This document shows positions 47,811 through 59,278 of a stretch of 64,000 bases of DNA, in pieces. The translations under genes were made by a program, and so were the position numbers. The DNA comes from Diphasiastrum complanatum (Eukaryota; Streptophyta; Lycopodiopsida; Lycopodiales; Lycopodiaceae), in contig CM055102.1 of the NCBI GenBank assembly GCA_029204225.1, forward strand, positions 16,950,223-17,014,222, in the 5' to 3' direction. The notes under the pieces were generated by a model that had not been told where the DNA came from, ran no database searches, and saw only the letters and a program-made list of their open reading frames with translations. The stretch's first letter is position 1. Each line of letters opens with the position of its first letter.

Positions 47811-50195
47811 CTAGCCTTTCACCCCATGATAGATGGGGCGACTTTTTGTATCCATCATTCCCTGGACCTCGTTGGATTGAGAGAGCAAATCCTTATTGCA
47901 ACTGGAATCATTTGAAAGATTCCCATATACATTCCCATCTGAATAGTGGAAAGAGCTTTTCTGAAATTGTTCTGCATAAACTTGTGCTGTATGAGAATTA
48001 GACGTTATGGATTTTTTCAAATCAATAGCTGGATCGTCGTGAGCCGATTTACTGACCACGTATTGTAACGGCAAAGCCGATCTATCCATTGTTTGGGCGT
48101 TCTGATCAAAAAATCTGGATGGAGCATTTGCCTTGAATCTAGAAGGCGAGCGGGACCTATGTGCTCCTAGCGGTGCAACCTGATCTTTGCTGAGGCAGCT
48201 CGTTCTTGGTAGCTGGCCGTTAAATGTTGCCTCAGAAGGAACGTGGTTGAAGTATGGCCTTGGTTGCTGTAGGGACTGACATACTTGTCTAGGACACAAA
48301 ATATCTCCTGAGATTGGTGTCTGCGAAGTTATCAATTTAGAAGGTACATGGAGGATGGCAGGCCTGGTGACAGTGACAGGATATTGGGGCAGCATAGCCT
48401 TCACAGAGAACTCCGTGCTGCAACTTGAACACATTCCAGACAATGACTCATTTTGTTGCTGTTGCTGATAACCTCTCCAGTACTTTTCTTGGCCAATCAT
48501 CAAAGGTGAATTGGAGTTTAGAAGCTGTTGCTGGTGGTGATGCTGGAGAAACGAAGAAGCTAGGTCACCAGTCTCTAGTTGCCTGCACAAAAACCCTGAG
48601 CTTATTTCTGATACGTACGTTAATTGAGGCCGATCTGATGAATTCCCCTTCTCTTCTTGAGTATCAAAAGGGATGTAGCCAACGTTTTGTGTCTTGTCTA
48701 AAGGTGCCTGCTCCTCTGGTTGCTTGAAAAAATTCATTTTCTCACTTTTTTGATAAATATCAGCAAGCGGCTTCCAGTAGCTTCGGCTATTTCTCTCCAT
48801 GTCCATGCTACCTCTTTGAAGAACGTCTAAGCTTTTATTCTTGTCCTGTTGTATTTCTAAGTATTTTTTCTGCTGGACTTCTGGTGAAGATGCTCCAAAG
48901 GCATCTGATGGTGCTCGGTTGTAGCATTCCTGAAGAGGCGTTGGCGTCAACCCACGTCCAGGCAAGGAAACAAACTGCTGCGCGGTCTGCATCTGTGACT
49001 TCAGCTGTAAATTATAACATACAGGATGCATTTCCTCTGTATTATCTAGCTGCGCATCACGACCATGATCAATCCAGAATGAAGATTCTGCAACGGGATT
49101 CATCAGAGGTTTGTTTGAAAAGTTTCCTGCATCGACCCTACCTAAGGGGCTACTGCAAGCGTTCCGATGATCCCTCAAATCCCGTTGCGAAAAAGGAGAA
49201 AGCCCTTCGGAGGCTACCTTTGTTTGCTTGTCCGAGTCAGAACATTGCAACAGATTATGAAAAGGATTACCGGTTTTAGGGGAATGGGGAGATGCCAGTA
49301 GAAAACTGCTTTCCTGAAGTTTCTCCCGGGATAGCTGTCGAGTAACTTGGCCTTTAGAGCATTGCACCTGCTCAATTGGAAGCCCGTAAGGTTGTGCTAT
49401 TGAATGTTCATGAACAGGCACTGAAATAGATGACAGCATCTGCGGTGCCGTCAAAGCCGAAGAATCTGATATTGTCAATCGAACTCCCTGTACTACTTGA
49501 AACGCTGCAGATGGATTTGAGGGGGCATCAGGAGCGCTGTCCAAACCAAACAGAAAATCAAGAACCTCAGAAGTATTAACAGGCGCTTCACGTTGCTTGT
49601 TTGAATCCGCTAATGCGCTATTCACAGCATCTACAAATTGCTGCTCCGGATTGCTTGAACCACCAAGAAGTTCATTCGTATCTTCAGGCCACTTTTTCGG
49701 AAAGAGAAATAGACGCAGCCTACACGAAAAATTTCGAGATTCGGCTTTCTCGTACTCTTCCAACATATTCTGAAGATCATCATCGGACACCACTGAGACC
49801 AAGGCGTCGAGATCCTCGTAAGGAAGCTGATATTTAAGTACGATTGGTCTTCCAGCTAACTTTGTAAGCTTTGCCATCAAATCTGCGTACGCAATGTTCC
49901 GGCTCACTACCACAATCTTTGTCTCTCCCATAACATAACGAAGCTGATAGTCATGAGGCCTAGGGCATATCTTGCCACCATAGCTACAAAGAAATTTCAC
50001 ACGAGGAATCGTTAAGTCCTCAGATTTCAAACAACTCTGATCATCTATAACGGATCCTGTACCTCCTGCGAAACGAGGTGAGGAGTTGTTAGATTCATGT
50101 GTTGCACACTCTGGAATGCTCTCTGCATCTGCATCTTGAGGGATGACGCCAATCGCTTCATGATTCTTCATGACGTTCTTTCTCACCACACACAT
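47811..50195 (-). CDS. PB1 (octicosapeptide) domain protein
   Basis: A single exon, read from ATG at 50195 to TAG at 47811, gives 794 residues; a second ATG at 50171 (MKNHEAIG) is an equally plausible start. Upstream codons stay open to a TTG at 50243 but have no ATG. The PB1 domain covers about residues 65-167: it opens RVKFLCSYGGKICPRP, has YVMGETKIV and LKYQLPYEDLDALVSV, and ends in an acidic SDDDLQNMLEEYE loop, the OPCA-like motif used for PB1-PB1 contacts. The remaining 600 residues are low-complexity, rich in Ser, Gln and Pro, with HHHQQQ and QQQQQ runs and no kinase domain. Plant proteins of this plan act as cytosolic or membrane-associated scaffolds (for example the QUIRKY partner type). 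A 3' kinase exon was sought downstream and not seen. Confidence 0.85.
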   Translation of the reverse strand: MCVVRKNVMKNHEAIGVIPQDADAESIPECATHESNNSSPRFAGGTGSVIDDQSCLKSEDLTIPRVKFLCSYGGKICPRPHDYQLRYVMGETKIVVVSRNIAYADLMAKLTKLAGRPIVLKYQLPYEDLDALVSVVSDDDLQNMLEEYEKAESRNFSCRLRLFLFPKKWPEDTNELLGGSSNPEQQFVDAVNSALADSNKQREAPVNTSEVLDFLFGLDSAPDAPSNPSAAFQVVQGVRLTISDSSALTAPQMLSSISVPVHEHSIAQPYGLPIEQVQCSKGQVTRQLSREKLQESSFLLASPHSPKTGNPFHNLLQCSDSDKQTKVASEGLSPFSQRDLRDHRNACSSPLGRVDAGNFSNKPLMNPVAESSFWIDHGRDAQLDNTEEMHPVCYNLQLKSQMQTAQQFVSLPGRGLTPTPLQECYNRAPSDAFGASSPEVQQKKYLEIQQDKNKSLDVLQRGSMDMERNSRSYWKPLADIYQKSEKMNFFKQPEEQAPLDKTQNVGYIPFDTQEEKGNSSDRPQLTYVSEISSGFLCRQLETGDLASSFLQHHHQQQLLNSNSPLMIGQEKYWRGYQQQQQNESLSGMCSSCSTEFSVKAMLPQYPVTVTRPAILHVPSKLITSQTPISGDILCPRQVCQSLQQPRPYFNHVPSEATFNGQLPRTSCLSKDQVAPLGAHRSRSPSRFKANAPSRFFDQNAQTMDRSALPLQYVVSKSAHDDPAIDLKKSITSNSHTAQVYAEQFQKSSFHYSDGNVYGNLSNDSSCNKDLLSQSNEVQGMMDTKSRPIYHGVKG

Positions 50196-50852
50196 CAATT
50201 GCACTCTTGCTCTGTGCAATCTTTTGAATGAATTCTTACACAACTGTTCAACACAGAGCGTACTAAGTTGCTAAAAGAACATGAACGAAAGACCATCACA
50301 CAGATGAGCACAACCTTTTATCGTAAGCAAAGATTTCTCAAGCTTTCTCATAAAAACATGCTAAACAGCATCCCACTGTCGCTTGTGGAATGCTATACAA
50401 GATTAACAGTGCCGCTTTACAGGAACACCTTTCTATAAAACGACCATAATCTACTACACTCTCTGCAGAGCAAAAGTTTCTGAAATGAGCACTGAATTTT
50501 CCTCAAATCACACACGGAAAACAAATTTTTCTGACAAATATTCTCAAGATCCGTCAAGTTTAACCTGCTCGCTGTTAATTCAACTATCCTTGAGTCTAAT
50601 TATGTTCCAGAACCTCTAAACACCTCTCTGTCTCTCCCTCATCAGCTGATAAACCAATAATATCATCCTCAACACTTGATCAAAACCTCCATAAACCAGA
50701 ATCCACATTAATCCTCTCTAGATAGAAAGATGAGTGGTGCCAGCCACTCAATCCAAGTCTCTCCTTCTGTCTCCTCTCCCTTCCTCTTCCTCTTCCTCTC
50801 GCTCTCGCGTCTTTCTCCCTGCCAATCCTAGCTACCATCGCCACGATCTATT

Positions 50853-50896
<44 letters not shown>

Positions 50897-53800
50897 AGGG
50901 GTTTCCGATGAGCCTTAACGGGACCCTGGACACTACCCCCCCCCCCCCAACCACTCTCGGATCTCTGCCAAGTGGCAGGCTTGCCAATTCGACTCATCTC
51001 AACCGTCAACAGAACACACGCGGCAAAATCCCAACGTTCACGACGAAATCCGACGGATCAGAGACGAAGATATGGAGGTCACCCGAGCTGTTCGCCACGT
51101 TCTTTACGGGGGGGGGGGGGGCACCTAAACTTGCCAGGCGCGTGGGGCAGGCCCCTGGGGCCTGTTTTTGTTTTGTCACCCAGCGAGGCTGCCGATTTGG
51201 GCGGCATGTGGATCGTGATTCGTAATTCCTGGCCTGGCCCCCCGACACAAGGCAGGTAAAACGGTTGACGTTGAACTAGGGCAGGGTTACCAAATATGGG
51301 CACCCCCAAAGGGGCAGCCCCCCAACTTCCGTATATGCTTCACATATTCGCCATTAAAAAGCCTCGCGCCGACCGCTTCCGCATATGGCTTTGGCCCAGG
51401 TTTGGACTACCCCCAATAATAATAAAACTAGCATCCGTTGACGGTTTTCGTTGAAAACCCTCCCGACCCCCTCGCTATAAGGTCAAAACAAACACCTCAT
51501 CACACGCCTCTTATCTCTAGAGGTCTTTTTGGGTCCTCTTTATTAGAGGAAGCCCCAGTCTCATCTACATCCAAACTTATGACTCGGTCCCTCGCAAGTA
51601 TTTCTTACTATGGTCCTCAACGACGCTTGGGTGGATGGATCATAGTGAGATATGAAGCACCGATGTTTTTAGATATGCTTGGTCAAGCATCTTGCCCTTT
51701 CATCTTCTCTCTCTCTCTCTCTCTCTCTTGCTCTGTGCTCCTGCTGCAATCATTTCTGCTCATGCCCATCTCGAATGTGCATAATCCTTCACAAGAAAAT
51801 GTTTGATTGGGGGAGATGAAATAGAGACCTTTAAAAATGTGTGGAGATGCAAGGCAGTGCTCGGGAAAACCGACAAAGTATAGGAATGGAACATATGTAA
51901 CGGTTTTTTATACAAGCATATATAACTTTTTATGAGTAAAAGTCTCGAAAAAATCGAGAAGTTCTCTAGAATGCAGGTTTTTTGAAGATAACTCCAAGGA
52001 GGTTTCCCGAGCACTGATGCAAGGCACTTTTGACCAACATCTCATGAGAACTCAAGTTGCCAAGCTAGATCAAGCACTGCGCGGAGTCTCTTGCTCCCAA
52101 CTATCGCTATATAATAATTCTTCAGCCTGGCATCGCCAAAGTCTATAGACCTTTATGCAAAATAGTTTTAATCGCGGGGATATGGTAGAGGCCTTTAAAA
52201 AGTGGAGAAGTAAGAGACTATTGCCCAACATCTCATGAAAGCACAAGTTGCCACAACTTGGGGGCCCATTTGGCTTCCATGTGTGAAAGTGGGAAGGGAC
52301 GATTTCTTTTTAACAACCAATAGCAAGCGATGTAGAATTAGAGACTTGCTAGACACTTGTGTGTAAAGACACCCTTAGTCACCTTAATTGATTGTACAAT
52401 GCATTCTCAAAGTTATGACGAGGCCCTCAAGAAGATCATGTAAATATAAGTGGCCACCAATAGTCTTTCTACTTATATCTAGATATAGGTGATAAAAGTC
52501 ATTTGAGAAGTCACAACAAGGTCTTTAGAGTGAGTCATGACTTTGAAAATGCTTCTTGGTATTATCAACTTGGGGGATCACAGAGAATCTAAATCGGGTT
52601 GGCGAGCCCACATAATTTTGAGAATGACAAAACCACTAGTGAAGGTCTTATAAAACATGATTCACTTGAGGCGGATTAAGTTTTACAAAGATCTCAACTC
52701 CTTGGAATTTATGAACAAATTGTAAAGAATAATGTGTTCTTGAGGTGGGCTATTGAGTCGTCGTATAATTCTATTGAATTTTTTGTAACCTAACTTATTT
52801 TAACTATACAAGTACACAACCAATGTTAATATACTATCAAATGTAAGATTTTTTTTAGCTCATTGTCTTATAAAGGAATGGTTGTACAATCAGTTTTCAA
52901 AATTTTGAAGGACCAAGCCAACGACTGTTTACATACATTTTAACATTGATTGTATTGAAATTGGATTAGTTGTGGCACGTAATAGTTATTCCAATACAAA
53001 AAAGTACCTTATTCATCAACCATGTAATTTTCTTTCTCTAATTTTTGTAGTATCAATTCCACCGCTATGCACTACCTTTGGCTACCTTTCTACTTTGTAG
53101 TAATAAAATAGTGATTTGTGACAAATATTATGAACTAAAATTGCAATTATTATTTTTGTATCTCTATGAATTCATCGGTAACGTGGAAGTAGAAATGTGA
53201 TGTCTTACATGGACATCATATTTTGATGTGACTTGTCTATTGGAATTTGTTAGATTCTGGTGAATTTTTACTAGTGAAGTATTGAACAGACCTATAAATT
53301 TCCAACGAATAAAGACATGCAAAAAAAAGTTTTTTGAATTTAACATTTGCCTGATTTTGATGACTCATAAAATAGATTAAAATAAAATAATATATCCCAA
53401 AATATCATGACATCATTTCAATAACAATCTACATTCTTGGAGTAGCATGTGTGGCAATCTGCATCCTTAAATTTGAATTTTACATTCTTCGCAAGATTGG
53501 AGCTTGCCAGGAGATTGTGTGAAGAATGAAGATTGTGCAAAATTGGAGATGTGGTGATTTGAAGATGCTAACATTTTACAAAATAAGGTACGTTACAATC
53601 CTTGACCTTTTGAAACTATATTTTTAACATTTTGAACCTAAGTTATGCAATACTGCCATTACTGGCGAACTACGTTCTACATTATGCATTTGAGGATTCA
53701 AAATCTACTTCATACATTGAATGATTCAAAATTTACAATATACATTCGATTATTTGAAGTGTGAATTATGCACTCAAGGAGGCTAAAATTCAAAGATGTT

Positions 53801-54021
53801 TTTTTAGACATTTCCCAAAAACAATGATTTCAAAACTACACAACACATGTCGAATTTCAACGCAACAAAATACATTTACATTGAAATTTCATACAAACAA
53901 AGACGGGGAAATTCAAATTGCAATAAATTACTTGTATAGATTTTTTATCATAAGCATACAAATTATTCAAAAGGCCACTTTTGTAGTCTCTTTTGAATTA
54001 AGGATATAAATACACACGCAT

Positions 54022-54022
<1 letters not shown>
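50196..54022. other. Intergenic region with CT tract and C/G runs
   Basis: The first 500 bases probably hold the 5' UTR and promoter of the PB1 gene. A CT tract lies at 50857-50895, thirteen C at 50936-50948 and fourteen G at 51108-51121. The GC-rich block 50900-51420 keeps frames open on both strands (for example 50734-51225), but the products are Ser/Arg/Pro strings without domains. From 52000 on it is AT-rich and featureless. Confidence 0.5.

Positions 54023-54099
<77 letters not shown>
54023..54099. repeat. (AC)n microsatellite
   Basis: An uninterrupted CA tract of about 76 bases. It ends four bases before the inverted-repeat element at 54104. Confidence 0.97.
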
Positions 54100-54470
54100 G
54101 CCTGGCCCTTTTGGACTCAAAAAGGGCCTCCAAAAGTGATCCAAATCTTGCTTAATCCATTTTGATTAGCCTCACTAATCTCGCCGATGTGGCACTCAAC
54201 CCTTGGGTTTAATAGGGGTTAAAGGCTACTTCATATAGGTTTTATGGCTAATAAACATAGGATAAATAGGGGTTATAACCATAGGTCAATGGTCAACCAT
54301 GTATATGTAGTTAATGAATAAGACAAGTGCACCATAGGGTTAAAAGTAGAGTTAGCATATGTGGGACCATGGCTTGACCAAAAATTGACCATCGGATTTG
54401 CCATGTCATATGGACTATTGCCAAATAAGTGTGAACATTTTATTGGATATGAAGGGTGATTAGTGTTAAT

Positions 54471-55120
54471 TGTGAAAGATTCAACTAGTTTCATCACATT
54501 TTGCAATATTTTCATATTTGGCACATTGAGGCCAAAACTTGTTTTAGACTTAGAGGTTGACTTTTCAAAGTTCATTAGTCTAAATTTCATTTGAATAAAC
54601 ACTTTTTGAAAGTGTGGGAAAGATAGAATGCGAGTTTGAGTAGATTCAACTTGAATAAGTTGGGTACATTGAATCTAGACCCAAAATTGGTAGGGTTAGC
54701 ATTTTGGTGGGAAAGCCAAGTGGCCAAATAGGGTTTGGACCTACTATAAAAGGATGTAACCCGTGGAGAGAGTCATCTTCTCTCTTCTCTATCTCATTTC
54801 ATGCTTATACATGGTTCTCTTGGGTTCTACTATCCATTGGTGCACTATCTTGGTGATTGCTTGCAATTCTATGTGTAGAATGATCTATATTTGCTATTTT
54901 TGGATCCACACGCGTGAAATACTGTAGCTTGTTGGTTTTGTACGGACAGCAACAGTACTTTATCATTTCATCTAAGTTTGATCAAGTTCTATTGGTGTTT
55001 GCATCTCATTTTGTGTGTAGATGCTGATTTTTCTACATTGGTGAGATTGGTAGTGTATTTCTCTTTCTAACCAAAGATCATTCAAGTAGATTGGATCTTA
55101 AGGATCTGAAATCTTTCACA
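54471..55120 (+). repeat. 5' LTR of the Copia element
   Basis: The repeat starts TGTGAAAGATTC and ends GAAATCTTTCACA; its first and last eight bases are inverted copies. A TATA-like CTATAAAAGG at about 54744 with a CT-rich stretch 40 bases downstream suggests the RNA polymerase II promoter. Confidence 0.95.
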
Positions 55121-55132
55121 TGGTATTAGAGC
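55121..55132 (+). other. Primer-binding site (initiator Met tRNA type)
   Basis: TGGTATTAGAGC directly abuts the 5' LTR. It differs by one base from TGGTATCAGAGC, the usual plant Copia site complementary to initiator methionine tRNA. The untranslated leader continues to 55720 with no open frame. Confidence 0.85.
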
Positions 55133-55720
55133 TTGTGTTTCAGGTTATGAAGGAGAAAATCAGATCTATCAATGATTTGGTGAAAATATCAAGTCTAGAG
55201 CATGCTAGAGAGGATTCTACACCAAAATCGGATTTTTTGCTTTTGTAGATTGGATCTTTTGTAGATCAAAACACTAAATAGGTCAATATACTTGTTCAAT
55301 TCCGTTTTTTGAATTCACATGCTGGATTTGGCCGATTTTTGGATCATTGGTTCAGCCTAAGTGGTGGCTTATAGATTGCATATCAAATTTTCAGCATTTG
55401 CATGTAGATTTGGAATAGTCGATTTTTTGTGATTTTGTCAGAACCCTAATTTTGATTGGATCTCTAGATAGTGAGGTTGCTGGACTTTATTTGAGTGTAT
55501 TTCAATCTTAGGAAGTGGCAAAAGTCATTAGATTGAGGATAGATCATAGGTTGATCAAGATTCCATGATTCTATGTGTTGATTTGCTTGGATAAGTGCTA
55601 GAAGAGAATTTGTGAGATAGTTTCAAATCTTGGTGATTTCTTTTGAAAGCATTTGTTGTTGTTCAAAGGAGTGCTTTGTGCATTGAAACAGGTTGAAAGA
55701 GAAGATCAGTTCATTGCTAC

Positions 55721-56992
55721 ATGGCAACCTCAATTGGAGTCATGTTGGAAGCCAATGATAGGCTTACCTCAAGTAACTATTCATTATGGAAAGTGAGGAT
55801 GGAGTCACTTCTTGAGATGAATGATGTTTTGGATATTGTTGTAGGTTTGGAGGAGAGACCAGCAACACAACAAGATCAATTGAGGTATGACAAGAGGGCC
55901 AAGAAGGCTCTACACATGATAAAGATGAATGTTACCAATGAACTTCTCAAGGAAGTTGGTAAGTGCACATCATCTTTGGAAGCTTGGAATTCATTGAAGA
56001 AGCTTTATGAATCCAAGTCTACTTCTAGAGTGTTGACTCTAAGAAGGCAAATCTTTTCTTGTTTGCAAAAGAATGAAGAAAGTCCAAGTACTTTTGTTTT
56101 GAGAATGAAATCATTGAATGATGAGTTAGCTTTCATAGATGAAAGCATTAAGGAAGGAGAACTTATTCAAGTGATTCTTAATGGCTTGTTGGATGCTCAT
56201 GCTAACATTGTTCAAAGTATTGCTATTCAAAAGACTTTGCCAAGTTTGATGGATCTTCAAAAGATCTTGATCAATGAGGAATATAGGCTTCAAGCAAGAG
56301 GTGGATCTACATCGACACTTCAAGAGGATGCTATGTTCACAAAGGGCAAATTCAAGGGAAAAACCAAAAGCAAGTGGTCTAAAGGGCAAGATCAAGTGGA
56401 TGCTTCTTCAAGTAGCAAAAAGAAGGATAGATCAAAGCTTAAGTGCTTCTATTGTGGCATCAAAGGACACTTTGCAAGTGAGTGCTACAAGAAGAAGAGA
56501 GATCAAGGGGACAAGCAAGGTCATTTTACTCTTGATGAGGATGGTTTGGATGTGCAAGATGCAAATGATGATGCTTTTGTGATGTCTTCATGTATGCTTG
56601 CTAATGATGGAGATCTAGATCCTTGGTGGATTGATAGTGGAGCAAGTTCACACATGACCTTTCACAAAGAGTACTTCACTTCTTTGTTGGCATATGGAGA
56701 TGACAAGAGGGTGATCTACACGGCCAATGATGGTGAGTGTGCAATCAAAGGGATTGGCACAGTTCCTATTTCTCTCTCTACAAATAGGAATGTTCATTTG
56801 GAGGATGTCTTGTTTATTCGATCTATTACCAAGAATTTGCTTAGTGTGAGTCAAATGCTAAGTAAAGGCCTCAAGGTGGAGTTTGATGGAGATGCTTGTT
56901 TGATCAAAAGGAAGGATGTCTTGATTGGAAAAGGTAAAAGACAAGGGAAGTTGTTCAAACTTGATGCTTGTGTTATTGCTAACCAAGTTTGA
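55721..56992 (+). CDS. Copia gag and protease
   Basis: An open frame of 423 codons starts at ATG 55721. The N-terminal DRLTSSNYSLWKVRMESLL is the plant Copia gag signature. The gag core follows (SLEAWNSLKKLYESKS, LRMKSLNDEL), then a Lys-rich linker and one CCHC zinc knuckle CFYCGIKGHFASEC. The aspartic protease begins with WWIDSGASSHM (catalytic Asp in DSG) and contains the ILSVSQ-like LLSVSQMLSKGLKVEF block. The frame stops at TGA 56990-56992, between protease and the integrase zinc finger, where related elements read through. One nonsense change would explain this. Confidence 0.92.
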   Translation: MATSIGVMLEANDRLTSSNYSLWKVRMESLLEMNDVLDIVVGLEERPATQQDQLRYDKRAKKALHMIKMNVTNELLKEVGKCTSSLEAWNSLKKLYESKSTSRVLTLRRQIFSCLQKNEESPSTFVLRMKSLNDELAFIDESIKEGELIQVILNGLLDAHANIVQSIAIQKTLPSLMDLQKILINEEYRLQARGGSTSTLQEDAMFTKGKFKGKTKSKWSKGQDQVDASSSSKKKDRSKLKCFYCGIKGHFASECYKKKRDQGDKQGHFTLDEDGLDVQDANDDAFVMSSCMLANDGDLDPWWIDSGASSHMTFHKEYFTSLLAYGDDKRVIYTANDGECAIKGIGTVPISLSTNRNVHLEDVLFIRSITKNLLSVSQMLSKGLKVEFDGDACLIKRKDVLIGKGKRQGKLFKLDACVIANQV

Positions 56993-57040
56993 TGTGTTGC
57001 AAGGGAGCAAATTTCTATTCAAGAGGTTTGGCACAAAAGG

Positions 57041-58200
57041 ATGGGACACCTCAACTTCAAGTCATTGGAGGTAATGGCAAGGAAGAAGGTTGTGATTGGT
57101 CTTCCAAGTTCCTTAAGTAATGACAAGCATGTTTGTGAGTCTTGTGCTTTGTCTAAGTCACATAGACTACCTTATACTAGATCTATTTCTAGATCTACAA
57201 AGCCTTTTCAACTTGTACATTCGGATATTCATGGATTTATTACAATTAGCAATAGTGGAGCTAAGATGTATGTAACATTCATTGATGATTTTAATAGATT
57301 TTGTTGGATCTATCTACTAAAGAGCAAGGATGAAGTGTATGATGTCTTTGTCAAGTTCAAGAATGCAAGGGAGAACCAATTTTCCACAAAGATCAAGTGC
57401 TTGAGAGGTGACAATGCTGGTGAGTACATATCTAACAAGTTCAAGGCCTTTTGTGATGAGCATGGGATCAAGAGGGAGTATACAACATCAAGGACCCCAC
57501 AACAAAATGGAGTGGCTGAAAGGAAGAATAGAACTTTATGTGAAAGTGCTAAAGCTATGAGGTTAAGTGCTAATCTTGACAAACCATTTTGGGATCAAGC
57601 TTTGTTGTGTGCCAATTTCTTGTGCAATAGGTGGCCGAGTGCTATTTTGGATGGAAGGACACCTTTTGAGATGCTATTCAAGAGGAGGCCGAGTGTCAAC
57701 TTTCTAAGATTCTTTGGATGCACATGCTATGTCAACATTACTCTTGATGATAGGAACAAGGAGGATCCATCTTCAAGAAGAGGTATTTTTGTTGGATATA
57801 GTGAGGTGAGTAAAGCCTACAAGGTTTACATTCCTTCTACTAACAAAGTGATTGTTGGTAGAGATGTCATTTTTGATGAGGGAAACATTCCAAAGGTGTC
57901 TTCAAGCATGATTGATGGTAAAGTAGATGGATCTAACATTCTTGATGTTGATGAGAAGGATCCTACTTTGGATGGTGGTGATGATGGACCTTCATCAAGT
58001 CAAAAGCCAAGGAGAACATCAAGAGAAAGACAAGTACCTTCAAGGCTCACATATGATCAAAAGGGTAAGCAAGTAGTTTCTGGAAATTATGTTGCTTTCC
58101 TAACCTCTTTGGATGAGCCTACAAGTGTAGATCAAGCAAGGAAAGAAGAGGAGTGGATCCAAGCAATGGATCTTGAGTATCAATCTCTTATGAAGAATGG
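57041..58200 (+). CDS. Copia integrase
   Basis: This continues the gag frame after the stop at 56990; the codons between also translate sensibly (EVWHKRMGHLN), so the ATG at 57041 is probably internal. The zinc finger is H-H-C-C (WHKRMGHLN...HVCESCALSK). The catalytic core has LVHSDIHG, LRGDNAGEY and PQQNGVAERKN, supplying the D, D and E residues. The CR/GKGY-like end runs to about 58020, followed by RQVPSRLTYD and WIQAMDLEYQSLMKNGT, the segment that normally enters RT. The homology ends at about 58203; the frame continues to 58762 into foreign sequence, listed separately. Confidence 0.9.
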
Positions 58201-58203
58201 AAC

Positions 58204-59274
58204 ATCTTTTGGGAGATCTTCTTGTGTACATGGAGCTATGCAAGTGGATGGATGTTATATTGCTGTAGAATCAAGTAATGGATCTGGAAAACAAAGTTTG
58301 TTCAATGACTTTGATGATCAAGTTGAAGATCAAGAAGTTGATCTCGAAGCGCTTCAACTAGTCAAAAGGGAAGGTGGCAATTTGGAGCTAGTCAAGAGCA
58401 TCAAAGGAGAGGTAATTGGCAAAGGTGTTATGGATCTATTTTTACAGCATACTGAAGACTCAAGTAAGGTCAAAGGAGCAGCAAGGAAGTGTTGTTCAAG
58501 TTTACTTTACTTGTTCTATCTCATGTTTGAGCAATTTCATGTGGATGTGTGCAAATTGTCAAGATATGGTAAAACTAGCTACATTGGTGAGCATTGTTTT
58601 GATGTTGGATTTGTACTAGCATTCTTGGCCGATTTTGCTGATGGAAATGAAGCTATTGGAGGTTCATTATGTCACTCATCCATGGCTAAGTACTCAAGTG
58701 TTGAGCTACTTGGTGCCAATACTTGGAGATTGTCAATTTTTCTTGTGTCAAGTAGATCTTGAAGATGGACTAGTGCAAACTACTTGGTTTATGGAGTCAT
58801 GTGGTGCTGGATTTGCATCATTTATGTACTCACCTACTCATGGATTTCCAAGGTTTTATGGTTTCTTATGGCAAGATGAAGATGGAGGCTCATTCATGGA
58901 GTATCATGGTGGATACAAGGCAACAAAGGACAAAGGAGGAGGAGACATGCAAGCAAAAGTTTATCACTCACATTTATTGTTTGTTTGCTGTATTTTTCCA
59001 GAGATTTCAGAGCTGGAATCATGGTGGAATCATTTCATTTACATTCTATTTGATTCTTCATGTTCTAGTCACATTTTTACATGTAAAATTGATGTAAGAA
59101 ATAGTGATGCATCCCAAGTGGACACTATTCTCTATATCAATTATGGTTGTTTCTATTTTGAGCATTACATGAACATTGAAAGGAGATCTGTTCTTAGGAA
59201 GAAGATCATTCTTATGATGGATCAAAGTTCTATTGGCAAAAACTATGCTAGGAGCATTGAAAGCTAGGAAGGCG
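58204..59274 (+). other. Foreign insert replacing reverse transcriptase
   Basis: None of the Copia RT blocks (KARLV, DVKxAFLNG, QPxGF, YVDD) can be found in any plus-strand frame. Instead the integrase frame runs on for 186 codons (to TGA at 58760-58762), and a second frame is open for 210 codons (58635-59267), overlapping the first by 128 bases. The products (for example an acidic FNDFDDQVEDQEVDLEALQLVK segment and a Gly/Phe/Trp-rich GAGFASFMYSPTHGFPRFYGF segment) match nothing I know. The long open frames in AT-rich DNA suggest a captured coding sequence with one frameshift, but this is unproven. Confidence 0.6.
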
Positions 59275-59278
59275 AGGT

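Noticed and set aside
50734-51225. 163-codon frame upstream of the PB1 gene
   Set aside because: Built from CT, poly-C and poly-G tracts with several equally open frames; no domain.
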